DNA of 38,917 nucleotides from NCBI GenBank assembly GCA_019634895.1, contig JAHCAM010000022.1:1-38917 (forward strand). The letters run 5' to 3'. Shown here piece by piece: positions 1 through 6,146 of this stretch; the stretch's first letter is position 1; every line of letters starts with the position of its first letter. The translations under genes and the position numbers were made by a program. The notes under the pieces were generated by a model, which saw only the letters and a list, made by a program, of their open reading frames with translations, ran no database searches and had not been told where the DNA came from. This DNA is from Steroidobacteraceae bacterium. Its GTDB lineage: Bacteria; Pseudomonadota; Gammaproteobacteria; Steroidobacterales; Steroidobacteraceae.

Positions 1-315
1 CAGCTGGCGGTAGTCGGATAGCAATGCCGCCTCATCCTTCTTCGCTGGTGGCACGCGCGCCGGCGATCCGCCGGTCACGAGCCTCAGGCCGGTAGGCTCG
101 GAAAGCCCGGCCTGCTCGAGCAGGTCATCGGTCGACATGCCCAACGCTTTGGCGATCTTGGGAAGCGAGCTGGGTACCGTACCCTTCGCGCCTCGAATGC
201 CAGCTTCAATGTTCCCCACGGTCGTCTGGGAAATCCTCGCAGCATCGGCCAGCGCCTGCTGACTCCACCCGCGATCCTCGCGGAGTTTCTTGATGAGCTT
301 GTCCAGGGTAATCAC
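1..315 (-). CDS. Phage repressor (CI-like, XRE-family HTH), cut by the window edge
   Basis: The leftward frame starts at GTG 315 and runs off position 1 after 105 codons. Residues 3-40 form a classic XRE/Cro-CI helix-turn-helix (LIKKLREDRGWSQQALADAA, then ISQTTVGNIEAG), followed by a short Ala/Pro-rich linker. It should bind the ANCAC-N4-GTGNT operators around it and keep lytic genes off in a lysogen. If the window is circular, the frame continues at 38917 for 14 codons and stops at TAG 38873-38875, giving a 119-residue HTH-only repressor without a LexA-like protease domain. The GTG sits about 7 nt after a TGTAAT -10 box, so the mRNA may be leaderless, like lambda cI from PRM. An in-frame GTG further upstream is a less likely start because the HTH needs only this one. 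Confidence 0.85.
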   Translation of the reverse strand, partial: MITLDKLIKKLREDRGWSQQALADAARISQTTVGNIEAGIRGAKGTVPSSLPKIAKALGMSTDDLLEQAGLSEPTGLRLVTGGSPARVPPAKKDEAALLSDYRQL

Positions 316-324
316 GGCCGTGAT
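311..324. promoter_or_regulatory. Operator OR3-like (ATCAC-GGCC-GTGAT)
   Basis: The centre of a perfect 20-bp palindrome, GTAATCACGGCCGTGATTAC, at 308-327. It overlaps the repressor start codon and the -10 box of the leftward repressor promoter, so occupancy would shut off the repressor, as OR3 does in lambda. It matches the consensus ANCAC-N4-GTGNT shared with four other sites. Confidence 0.75.
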
Positions 325-351
325 TACACTGACTCTCGGTAGCACGGTGGT
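316..351 (-). promoter_or_regulatory. Leftward promoter of the repressor (PRM-like)
   Basis: On the minus strand the -10 box TGTAAT (328-323) matches TATAAT in five of six positions. The hexamer 17 nt upstream (351-346, ACCACC) is a poor -35, consistent with a promoter needing activation by repressor bound at the adjacent operator 341-354. The expected start point falls at or next to GTG 315. Confidence 0.55.
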
Positions 352-354
352 GTT
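341..354. promoter_or_regulatory. Operator OR2-like (AGCAC-GGTG-GTGTT)
   Basis: Imperfect dyad with the same spacing as the other operators. It overlaps the first bases of the -35 box TTGACC (353-358) of the rightward promoter and lies upstream of the weak -35 of the repressor promoter, the position from which lambda repressor activates PRM. Confidence 0.65.
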
Positions 355-381
355 GACCGAATAACACGATCGTGTTTGAAT
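353..381 (+). promoter_or_regulatory. Rightward early promoter (PR-like)
   Basis: A -35 box TTGACC (353-358), a 17-bp spacer and a -10 box TTGAAT (376-381). The operator at 363-376 fills the spacer and the one at 341-354 touches the -35, so repressor would block it. The predicted start point is at about 387-389, on the ATG of the Cro-like gene. Confidence 0.6.
363..376. promoter_or_regulatory. Operator OR1-like (AACAC-GATC-GTGTT)
   Basis: A perfect 14-bp palindrome between the -35 and -10 of the rightward promoter. The half-sites are identical to those of the right-end site at 37743-37756, which ties the two ends of the window to one regulator. Confidence 0.8.
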
Positions 382-386
382 TGGGC

Positions 387-644
387 ATGGATGCACTTGA
401 TCGGGCCGTCTCAATCCTGGGGAGCCAGTCCGGGCTGGCCGAAGCCTGCGGAGTGGTACAGGGGGCGGTTGCCAACTGGAAGGCGCGGAAGAACGTGCCG
501 GCCCAGTATTGCGCTGCAATAGAAATCGCCACCAAGGGCGCCGTCACCCGCATCGACCTCCGCCCCCACGACTGGTGGCTGATCTGGCCCGAGCTGGCCG
601 AGAAGCACCCGGAGCTGGTGCCCAAGCACAAGGCGGTGGCGTGA
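387..644 (+). CDS. Cro-like DNA-binding protein (YdaS family)
   Basis: A protein of 85 residues whose N-terminal half is a Cro/YdaS-type helix-turn-helix: SQSGLAEACGVVQGAVANWKAR, followed by a recognition-loop segment typical of YdaS (PAQYCAAIEIATKGAVTRIDL, then RPHDWW). As the first gene of the rightward operon, divergent from the repressor, it fits the role of Cro: it would bind the same operators and favour lytic growth. A GTG at 372 in the same frame lies inside the operator; ATG 387 is chosen because it falls at the predicted transcription start and gives the usual N terminus MDALDRAV. There is no clear Shine-Dalgarno site, so a leaderless message is possible. Confidence 0.8.
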   Translation: MDALDRAVSILGSQSGLAEACGVVQGAVANWKARKNVPAQYCAAIEIATKGAVTRIDLRPHDWWLIWPELAEKHPELVPKHKAVA

Positions 645-669
645 TGTCCATGGGGCCGGGGCGCTGATC

Positions 670-987
670 ATGTCCCCATCGTCGTCGGACCCTCGTGAAA
701 CCGCACGAAAGCTGCACGCAACGGCCTTGCAGCGGATTTCGCGGACCGGCCAGAACGTGATCGCGGAGTCGATCGGGCTGTCAGCGCCCACGGTGTCGCG
801 GTTCGTGGCAGAGCCGGAAGGGCTGGAGCGTGCCTGCCGCGTGCTGGCCGCCGCCGGGCTGAAGGTCGTCCCGGTCAACTACCAGTGCTTCTCCGCGGAC
901 AAGGTCAAGATCCTGCTCGACCTCGCGCGCGACCACCTGAACTCGCTGCAGCGGATCGACCAGCTGGAGGTGGTGGACGATGAGTAG
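670..987 (+). CDS. CII-like transcription activator
   Basis: A protein of 105 residues whose N-terminal half (residues 14-45) resembles lambda CII and P22 C1: an Ala/Gln-rich helix, then the HTH GQNVIAESIGLSAPTVSRFV and a following helix. CII proteins activate the establishment promoter of the repressor and integrase promoters during the lysogeny decision. The position just after the Cro-like gene is the CII position in lambdoid phages. The C-terminal tail (KILLDLARDHLNSLQRIDQLEVVDDE, in parts) is acidic and could serve tetramerisation. Family membership is judged by motif and position only; a generic HTH protein is the alternative. Confidence 0.65.
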   Translation: MSPSSSDPRETARKLHATALQRISRTGQNVIAESIGLSAPTVSRFVAEPEGLERACRVLAAAGLKVVPVNYQCFSADKVKILLDLARDHLNSLQRIDQLEVVDDE

Positions 988-1234
988 CGTGCTCGCCCCC
1001 TACGCCGAGGCCTGCGAGCCGTGCCGCGACGCGCTCGCCGGCACGAACCTCGGTCGCTTCGATTCCGGCTGCATGGGCTGCACCGGGCGCGACCTGGCCC
1101 GCATGCCCGTAATCGCCAGCCAGCGCGGGCGGGCGAAGGTGCTGAAGGATCGGCTGCTCGCCGCCGACTTCGATGCTGCGATGGCGGCGCGCGAGGCGTG
1201 GCTGGAGCACGATGCGCGGAGGGCGGCGACGTGA
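980..1234 (+). CDS. Small cysteine-rich protein, unknown function
   Basis: A protein of 84 residues with two cysteine pairs, CEPC (residues 13-16) and CMGC (31-34), suggesting a small zinc-binding knuckle, followed by a basic helical region with several Arg and Ala. It overlaps the CII-like gene by 8 nt and its own stop codon overlaps the GTG of the methyltransferase gene (GTGA), so the three are translated together. Similar small genes are common in phage early operons, but I do not recognise a named family. Confidence 0.6.
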   Translation: MSSVLAPYAEACEPCRDALAGTNLGRFDSGCMGCTGRDLARMPVIASQRGRAKVLKDRLLAADFDAAMAAREAWLEHDARRAAT

Positions 1235-2325
1235 CGGTCTCGATCCTCAGCGGCGACTGCCGGGACTTGCTCCGCACACTGCCGGATGAGTCGGTGCACT
1301 GCATCGTCACGAGCCCGCCTTACTGGGGGCTGCGGGACTATGGCGTGGCCGGTCAGATCGGGCTGGAGTCCACGGTCGACATCTGGGTCAACGAGATGGT
1401 CGAGGTGTTCCGGGAGTGCCGGCGGGTGCTGCGCGACGACGGGACGCTCTGGCTGAACCTGGGCGACAGCTACGCGGGCAACCGGAGCGCGGCCTGGGGC
1501 CCACCTTCAGAATCCAGCACCCTCGTTGGAAATGGGCATCTCGGGGGCGGCCCTAAGTTGAAGTCGATGACCGACAGCCGCCGCCGCGACAACGCGAAAT
1601 GCCCGCGATCCGACGTGCGGGTCGCCGGCCTGAAACCGAAGGACATGGTCGGGCAGCCCTGGCGGGTCGCGTTCGCGCTGCAGGCCGACGGCTGGTGGCT
1701 GCGGTCGGAGATCATCTGGTTCAAGCTCAACCCGATGCCGGAATCGGTGATCGACCGGCCGACCCGGTCGCACGAGACGATCTTCCTGCTGTCGAAGTCG
1801 GCGAGATACTACTTCGACGGCGGCGCGATCGCCGAGCCGGCGAGCCCGAACACCCACGCCCGCTATGCCCAGAATGGCGGTCCGGTGCCGACGAGCGGTT
1901 GGGCGGACGGAGACGGTCCACACGACGCGGTCGCGCACAGTCGCGGCCGGCGCAAGCACGGCACCGATGCCGAGGCCCGCAACCGGGGGCGGATCAAGGC
2001 CACTGCGTCGTTTGCCGCGGGGACGCGCGAGATGCTTGAAACGCGTAACACGCGCACCGTCTGGCCGCTCGTCGCCGAGCCGTTCCGCGAGGCCCACTTC
2101 GCCACCTTCCCGACCGAGATCCCGCGCCGCTGCATCCTCGCCGGCTGCCCTGAAGGCGGCACCGTCCTGGATCCGTTCGGCGGGGCCGGCACAACCGGTC
2201 TCGTGGCTGACCGCCTTCAGCGCGACGCCATCCTGATCGAGCTGAATCCGGTCTATGCCGAGATGGCCCGGTGCCGCATACAGGGCGACGCGCCGCTGTT
2301 CGTGGAGGTGGCTGATGCCGTGTAA
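1231..2325 (+). CDS. Site-specific DNA methyltransferase (N4-cytosine or N6-adenine, beta class)
   Basis: A 364-residue amino-methyltransferase that transfers a methyl group from S-adenosylmethionine to DNA. The catalytic motif IV TSPPYWG is at residues 27-33 and the SAM-binding motif I DPFGGAGTTG at about 314-323; IV before I is the beta-class order. An SPPY core is most often seen in N4-cytosine enzymes but also occurs in N6-adenine ones. The GTG start overlaps the stop of the upstream gene (GTGA); a longer frame reaching back to 1021 is only an open extension over that gene. An orphan phage methyltransferase probably protects phage DNA from host restriction; a Vsr-fold protein gene lies two genes downstream. 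Confidence 0.9.
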   Translation: MTVSILSGDCRDLLRTLPDESVHCIVTSPPYWGLRDYGVAGQIGLESTVDIWVNEMVEVFRECRRVLRDDGTLWLNLGDSYAGNRSAAWGPPSESSTLVGNGHLGGGPKLKSMTDSRRRDNAKCPRSDVRVAGLKPKDMVGQPWRVAFALQADGWWLRSEIIWFKLNPMPESVIDRPTRSHETIFLLSKSARYYFDGGAIAEPASPNTHARYAQNGGPVPTSGWADGDGPHDAVAHSRGRRKHGTDAEARNRGRIKATASFAAGTREMLETRNTRTVWPLVAEPFREAHFATFPTEIPRRCILAGCPEGGTVLDPFGGAGTTGLVADRLQRDAILIELNPVYAEMARCRIQGDAPLFVEVADAV

Positions 2326-2355
2326 CCCCGGAGCAACCGGATAGACAACGAAAAC

Positions 2356-2385
2356 GCGCCCCGAGCGGCAGGACCGACGGGGCGC
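2356..2385. other. GC-rich stem-loop between methyltransferase and next gene
   Basis: Arms GCGCCCC (2356-2362) and GGGGCGC (2379-2385) around a 16-nt loop. It lacks a T-run on the plus strand; an A-run precedes it, so in sequence it looks more like a minus-strand terminator, but no minus-strand gene leads into it. It may stabilise or process the early mRNA. Confidence 0.4.
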
Positions 2386-2401
2386 AAGGGTAGGAAGCCA
2401 G

Positions 2402-2632
2402 GTGGTAGCAAGTGGAGTACCTGTTCGGTCGTTCGAGGGTGTCGGCAAAGCTGACGGCCCCGATGCGTCGTTCTGGGCGTTCGCGCGGCAGGTCTCGTTC
2501 TACGCGAGCGACCGGCACAGGGCGTTCAACCGCCTCAAGGCCGACTGGCAGCGCGATCATCCGGGCGCCTCGCACGAGGAGCACCAGGCCATGACGCGGC
2601 GGCTTGCCGAGCTGTTGGGGGTGGTCGAATGA
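2402..2632 (+). CDS. Hypothetical phage protein, 76 aa
   Basis: Starts at GTG 2402, 6-10 nt after an AGGAA ribosome site, and overlaps the next gene by 4 nt (ATGA). The body is helical and charged, with the stretch SFWAFARQVSFYASDRHRAF and a C-terminal helix ending in a leucine-rich segment (RRLAELLGVVE). No catalytic motif is seen. It lies between the methyltransferase and the DUF559 protein, so a role with either is possible but unsupported. Confidence 0.55.
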   Translation: MVASGVPVRSFEGVGKADGPDASFWAFARQVSFYASDRHRAFNRLKADWQRDHPGASHEEHQAMTRRLAELLGVVE

Positions 2633-3339
2633 CCGAGCCGCCGTCGATCTGCGGAGCCCTTGTTCCAGCCTCCGCGTTCTTCGATGAAGTGCTGGTCGAG
2701 ATCGAGCGCTCGGCTAAGCTCGGCCCGTTCGCGGACCGCGTTCGGGAGGCGCCAGGGTGGGCCGAGCGCCTCAACGCGCTTCGCGCCTTCTACCGCGAGT
2801 ACGAGAAGCTTCATGGACCGGACTATGCCGGCTGCGACCCCTACGAATCCGGGGCGTTCGCCAGTCTGACGCCGATCGAGTATCTGCTCTGGCAGGATCT
2901 GCGCGGTCAGTGGCGGACCCCGGTGGTGATGCAGTACCCCGTCGGCCCGTACGTCCTCGATTTCGCCTGCCCGTCGCATCGCATCGCGCTCGAGGCCGAC
3001 GGCAAGGCCTTCCACGACCCGGAGCGCGACGCCTGGCGTGACTCCATCCTGTGGCGGGAGCACGGCTGGAAGGTCTACCGCGTGAGCGGCAGCGAATGCT
3101 ACCGCAACGATCCGTCTCCCGAGCAATTCGCCGGCGACTACTACGAACGGGAGGACGAAGACCCGCCGGAAGCGCAGGTACGCCGCGCGGCCCAGGCATT
3201 CTTCGCGACCACATCGACCGGCGTGGCGCGGGCGATCCGCTGTCTGGAGCTGGGCGAGGCGGACCCCGGTCCGTACGGCGAGGAGATGCGGGCCAGCCTC
3301 GAGACGCACCGCCTGGTGGGCTTCCGGATCGGGCAATGA
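2629..3339 (+). CDS. DUF559 / Vsr-fold endonuclease-like protein
   Basis: A 236-residue protein. Residues about 80-165 match the DUF559 branch of the very-short-patch-repair / PD-(D/E)XK nuclease fold: TPIEYLLWQDLRG, then the core YVLDFACPSHRIALEADG (D and E as metal ligands), then a helix and GWKVYRVSGSE. DUF559 proteins are predicted DNA nickases or endonucleases. N-terminal residues 1-75 and the C-terminal 65 residues are family-specific and unrecognised. The gene is coupled to the small gene before it and to the O-like gene after it (ATGA overlaps), so it is expressed with replication genes. It could act in mismatch or host-DNA cleavage, or with the methyltransferase. Confidence 0.75.
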   Translation: MTEPPSICGALVPASAFFDEVLVEIERSAKLGPFADRVREAPGWAERLNALRAFYREYEKLHGPDYAGCDPYESGAFASLTPIEYLLWQDLRGQWRTPVVMQYPVGPYVLDFACPSHRIALEADGKAFHDPERDAWRDSILWREHGWKVYRVSGSECYRNDPSPEQFAGDYYEREDEDPPEAQVRRAAQAFFATTSTGVARAIRCLELGEADPGPYGEEMRASLETHRLVGFRIGQ

Positions 3340-4211
3340 GCGTCACCGCGATCAGCTGGGCGATGAAGCGCCAGGTGGCCAAGTCAACCGAGAAGTTCGT
3401 CCTCGTGTGCCTGGCCAACTATGCCGATGAGCATGGCATTGCCTATCCCAGCATCGCGGCGCTGGAATCCGACACGGCGCAGGATCGCAAGACCGTCATC
3501 CGGGGGCTGCGTGCGCTCATCGAGGCGGGATGGATCGAAGACACAGGCGAGCGCGCCGGCGTCACGAAGCAGATCCCGGTGTATCGCCTGAGGTTCGATA
3601 ACAGTGCCAAATCTGGCACTGTTGAAGACCCGCCGAACAGTGCCGAAAGCGGCACTCTTTCAACCCCCGAGACCAGTACCAAAAGCGGAACAGTTCCAAG
3701 AACGGAACAGTTCCAAATTTCCGCGGAAACAGTACCGTTTTTCCCTGGAAACAGTACCGTTTTTCCGCGGAAAGGGTCCCAAAAACGGTACACGGAACCG
3801 TCAGGAACCGTCATTGAACCGTCAGGGAACCAGAAGAAGCGCGCTGCGCGCGCGATCGACCGCCCCGACGATGTGCCCGAGCAGGTCTGGGCCGACTTCG
3901 GCGCGCTGCGCCGAGCAAAGCGCGCGCCGCTCAACGAGACCGCGCTCGCCGGCATCCAGCGCGAAGCCGCCAAGGCCGGGGTCTCGCTCGCGGAAGCACT
4001 CGCCGTCTGCTGCCAGCAAGGTTGGCAAGGCTTCAACGCCGGCTGGTACGCGAACCTGCGCCCACGCAACAGCACCGGCCCGCCCCTCGGCCTCACCCCG
4101 AGCCAGCAGTTGCAGCAGACCACGATCGCCGGCCTGACCGGCCGACGAACCCAGCCAGGAACCATCGATGTCGACGCCCACGAGGTACCAGCACCCAGCC
4201 ACCTTCGTTGA
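3336..4211 (+). CDS. Replication initiation protein (lambda O-like, winged helix)
   Basis: A 291-residue protein. Residues 1-85 form a winged helix of the phage-replication type (ISWAMKRQVAKSTEKFVLVC, LANYADEHGIAYPSIAALE, RKTVIRGLRALIEAGWIED). The middle (about 88-170) is low-complexity in Ser, Thr, Pro and Lys because its DNA carries dense repeats, the candidate origin. The C-terminal third is helical and probably contacts the helicase loader. This is the layout of lambda O, where the origin lies inside the gene for the protein that binds it. The ATG start overlaps the preceding stop (ATGA); the gene overlaps the P-like gene downstream by 44 nt. The origin-binding role is inferred from fold, repeats and neighbour. 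Confidence 0.75.
   Translation: MSVTAISWAMKRQVAKSTEKFVLVCLANYADEHGIAYPSIAALESDTAQDRKTVIRGLRALIEAGWIEDTGERAGVTKQIPVYRLRFDNSAKSGTVEDPPNSAESGTLSTPETSTKSGTVPRTEQFQISAETVPFFPGNSTVFPRKGSQKRYTEPSGTVIEPSGNQKKRAARAIDRPDDVPEQVWADFGALRRAKRAPLNETALAGIQREAAKAGVSLAEALAVCCQQGWQGFNAGWYANLRPRNSTGPPLGLTPSQQLQQTTIAGLTGRRTQPGTIDVDAHEVPAPSHLR
3600..3824. repeat. Candidate replication origin: iterons inside the O-like gene
   Basis: Several ordered repeat sets follow one another. (1) AACAGTGCC-N6-GGCACTGTT at 3600-3623 and an almost identical copy at 3636-3659. (2) GGAACAGTTCC at 3687-3697 and 3704-3714, 17 bp apart. (3) The 20-bp iteron GGAAACAGTACCGTTTTTCC at 3725-3744 and again at 3747-3766, flanked by CCGCGGAAA on the left and CCGCGG on the right. 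(4) GAACCGTCA three times at 3795, 3805 and 3816. The T and A runs in sets 2-3 make this the least GC-rich part of the early region, as expected for a melting site. Confidence 0.75.
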
Positions 4212-4608
4212 CCGCCTGTTCGGGCGGCTCACGGCGATCTACGGCGCGCAGAAGATGACGGCCATGTGGGCCGGCATCGCCCCGGCGGATGCGCCCTACG
4301 AGGTCCGCGCCAAGGCCGAGCACGAGGTCAAGGTCACGTGGATCGAGGCGCTGTCGGACTTCCACCTCGACGTGGTCGCCGCGGCGCTGCGCGACCTCGC
4401 CAAGAGCGACCTGCTCTGGCCGCCGAGCCTGCCGGAGTTCGTGCGGATGTGCCGCGACGAGGAGCAGCGGCTCAAGGCCGAGGGCCGGATCCTCGCGCTG
4501 CCCGCGCCGTCCGACCTGGCCGACCCGAACAGCCCGGCGGTCGCGGAGTTTCGCGCCGAGCTGAGGCGCTTCCTGGCGAAGCGGAGCAGCGCGGGAGAAG
4601 GCGCATGA
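4168..4608 (+). CDS. Helicase-loader-like replication protein (lambda P-like)
   Basis: A 146-residue helical protein placed directly after the O-like gene, overlapping it by 44 nt. The features of P-type proteins are visible: an N-terminal helix (FVDRLFGRLTAIYGAQKMTA), a middle segment ending a substrate-like WIEALSDFHLDVVAAALRDL and the marker LLWPPSLPEFVRMCRDEE, equivalent to the WPxxxEFxxWC segment of lambda P. P proteins bring the host DnaB helicase to the origin. The tail is Ala/Glu/Arg-rich. Assignment rests on this motif and on gene order. Confidence 0.75.
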   Translation: MSTPTRYQHPATFVDRLFGRLTAIYGAQKMTAMWAGIAPADAPYEVRAKAEHEVKVTWIEALSDFHLDVVAAALRDLAKSDLLWPPSLPEFVRMCRDEEQRLKAEGRILALPAPSDLADPNSPAVAEFRAELRRFLAKRSSAGEGA

Positions 4609-4847
4609 GCGAGAGCCATCGGTACTCGTGGCTGGTCCGCATGGCGGATGGCGGCACGAACCAAGTCGATGCCGACGAGGCGATCGTCAGGGACGATGGG
4701 TCGCTGGTCTTCATGCGGGAGTACGAGCCGGGCGAGCCCTACGTCTGCTGCGCCATGCGTGCCGGCACCTGGGTCCTGGTCGACGTGATGTCGCAGTTGA
4801 CCGGCTACCCCAGCAATCGGACGCTGTTGGCGCGAGACCTGCCATGA
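4605..4847 (+). CDS. Hypothetical phage protein, 80 aa
   Basis: Starts at ATG 4605, overlapping the P-like stop (ATGA). The chain looks like a small beta-rich domain (RYSWLVRMADGGTNQVDADE, DGSLVFMREYEPGEPYVCCA). A Cys pair and Trp-Val-Leu-Val strand follow. Position between the replication genes and RusA suggests a minor DNA-metabolism role, but no motif supports it. Confidence 0.55.
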   Translation: MSESHRYSWLVRMADGGTNQVDADEAIVRDDGSLVFMREYEPGEPYVCCAMRAGTWVLVDVMSQLTGYPSNRTLLARDLP

Positions 4848-4884
4848 CCCGGACCGCCACGCGCGCGCGTTTCGGGAGGGCGAG

Positions 4885-5055
4885 ATGAACGGACGCAAGG
4901 CGAAGGAACTCCGCCGCAAGGCGCAGGCGTTGACGGTCGGCATGCCGGCGCGGGAGCTGCTGCGGTACCGCCGTAGCGTCCAGGTGATCAACTCGCCGCG
5001 GTCGACCCGGGGTGAGTACATGCGGCTCAAGATCGCGGAGCGGAGGCGGCCGTGA
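4885..5055 (+). CDS. Small basic phage protein, 56 aa
   Basis: MNGRKAKELRRKAQAL at the N terminus and a total of about 15 Arg/Lys residues in 56, with a second basic end (KIAERRRP). It is preceded by a GGGAGGGCGAG ribosome site and its stop overlaps the GTG of the RusA gene (GTGA). Small basic proteins with the start MNGRKAKxLR are common next to rusA in temperate phages. DNA or RNA binding is likely from charge; the function is unknown. Confidence 0.65.
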   Translation: MNGRKAKELRRKAQALTVGMPARELLRYRRSVQVINSPRSTRGEYMRLKIAERRRP

Positions 5056-5522
5056 TCGAGTTCTTCGTCCCCACCGAGCCGCAGGGCAAGAAATCTCCGG
5101 TCGCCGCGCGCTTCGGCAACCATACCCGCATCCTGAAGTCCGCCAAGACGCGGCGCTACGAGGAGATGGTGACGCTCTTCGCGAGCCAGGCCATGGCGGG
5201 CGCCGCGCCCATCGACGAGGCCGTGACGATCGCGGTGACGGCCGTGTTGTCGGTGCCGGCGTCATGGTCGCAGCGCAAGCGGCAGCAGGCGCTCTCTGGC
5301 CTCATCATCCCGACCCGCAAGCCCGACGGTAGCAACATCGTCAAGTCGATCGAAGACGGCTGCAAGGGCGTGGTGTTTCGCGATGATGCATTGGTCTCGG
5401 ATGGGTCGTGGTCCAAGCGCTACGGCGCGACGCCGGGCGTGCAGGTTCGGATCTGGCCCACCGTGCCGGCCTGTCAGGCGGTCGACGGCGTGGCGCCGCA
5501 GCTCGATCTGGAGGCAGCATGA
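5052..5522 (+). CDS. rusA: RusA-family Holliday junction resolvase
   Basis: A 156-residue endonuclease that cuts four-way junctions formed during phage recombination and replication. It shows the RusA signature: N-terminal strand FFVPTEPQGKKSP, the motif RKPDGSNIVKSIEDGCKG with the metal-binding Asp residues (PD, then ED), then VFRDDALV, and the final KRYG-PGVQVRI segment. Length is a little above E. coli RusA (120) because of a longer C-terminal tail. GTG start, overlapping the small basic gene upstream and coupled to the gene downstream (ATGA). Confidence 0.9.
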   Translation: MIEFFVPTEPQGKKSPVAARFGNHTRILKSAKTRRYEEMVTLFASQAMAGAAPIDEAVTIAVTAVLSVPASWSQRKRQQALSGLIIPTRKPDGSNIVKSIEDGCKGVVFRDDALVSDGSWSKRYGATPGVQVRIWPTVPACQAVDGVAPQLDLEAA

Positions 5523-5872
5523 ATCCCTTCATCCCCCACCCCGAGGCCACCGCGCTGGCCATCCAGGTCCACGAGGCCGCCGTCCGCAACCGCGCAGCGC
5601 GCGACGGCTCGATGACGCAGCTCTCGGTGCGCACGGGGCCGTGGCGCCCTACCCCGGTCAAGCCCAGTGCCAAGCCCGAGCCTAACCGCTACGGCTTCGC
5701 CGACATGGCCCGCGGCGAGTGCCGCACCTTCCCCTGCCCGCCCGACCGGACGCGCGAGCAGTGGCAGCACCGCATCTCGCGCGCGGTCTACGCCTGGAAC
5801 GCCCGGCATCCGCTCACCACCCTGCGGACGTCCTGGATCTCGGAGGGGGCGGTGGTGACGAGGGTGGCGTGA
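5519..5872 (+). CDS. Hypothetical phage protein, 117 aa
   Basis: The first 55 residues are a Pro/Ala/Arg-rich linker. Residues 58-117 look like a small, widespread phage domain: YGFADMARGECRTFPC, a helix with repeated Arg, Ala and Tyr (ISRAVYAWNARHP) and a closing strand with TSWISEGAVVTRVA. Proteins of this shape occur in many temperate phage early operons; no function is established to my knowledge. It overlaps its neighbours by 4 and 1 nt. Confidence 0.55.
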   Translation: MNPFIPHPEATALAIQVHEAAVRNRAARDGSMTQLSVRTGPWRPTPVKPSAKPEPNRYGFADMARGECRTFPCPPDRTREQWQHRISRAVYAWNARHPLTTLRTSWISEGAVVTRVA

Positions 5873-6051
5873 TGAGCCCCGCCGAATACGAAGCCGAGAT
5901 CGCCCGCTTGAACGCGATCATCGACAAGCTGCTCGCGCATTGCCCGATCGACGAATGCGGCGACTGCGGCGAGATCGTCTGTCCTCATGGGGAGTGGCTG
6001 CACTTTCACCATGACGGGTGTCCGGCGTGTTCGGTCAAGAGGGTGGCGTGA
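5872..6051 (+). CDS. Small zinc-ribbon-like protein, 59 aa
   Basis: After a helix with acidic and Leu residues (PAEYEAEIARLNAIIDKLL) there is a cysteine-rich second half: CPIDECGDCGEIVCPHGEW, then a His cluster and CPAC. Two or three CxxC pairs suggest a zinc finger or rubredoxin-like knuckle. It ends the block of coupled early genes before the first pentanucleotide-repeat leader. Confidence 0.6.
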   Translation: MSPAEYEAEIARLNAIIDKLLAHCPIDECGDCGEIVCPHGEWLHFHHDGCPACSVKRVA

Positions 6052-6071
6052 TGGTTGATTCGATACAGCGC

Positions 6072-6146
6072 GGCTAGGCTTGGCTAGGCGCGGTGGGGCG
6101 GAGTGGGGCGCGGCCAGGCGCGGCTAGGCCTGGGTTCGGCGGGGCA
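6072..6146 (+). repeat. Pentanucleotide repeat array 1 (NGGCN), leader of the 221-aa gene
   Basis: About 14 consecutive 5-bp units, GGCTA GGCTT GGCTA GGCGC and so on, with G-G kept in nearly every unit and the last two positions variable. It fills most of the 129-bp gap before the gene at 6181. A second array with the same period precedes the next gene. The phase is kept almost without slips, with one extra base near 6136. Confidence 0.8.

Noticed and set aside
1021..1230. N-terminal extension of the methyltransferase to 434 residues
   Set aside because: The extension lies over the cysteine-rich small gene in another frame and is Arg-rich noise. GTG 1231 overlaps the previous stop and begins directly with the conserved strand before TSPPYWG.
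2356..2385. Intrinsic terminator after the methyltransferase gene
   Set aside because: The 7-bp stem is good but no T-run follows on the plus strand, and the coupled genes downstream need the same transcript. On the minus strand a T-run follows, but no gene leads into it.
3600..3824. A CRISPR-like array in the O-like gene
   Set aside because: The repeats are short, of several different types, coding and without unique spacers of constant length. They fit origin iterons.
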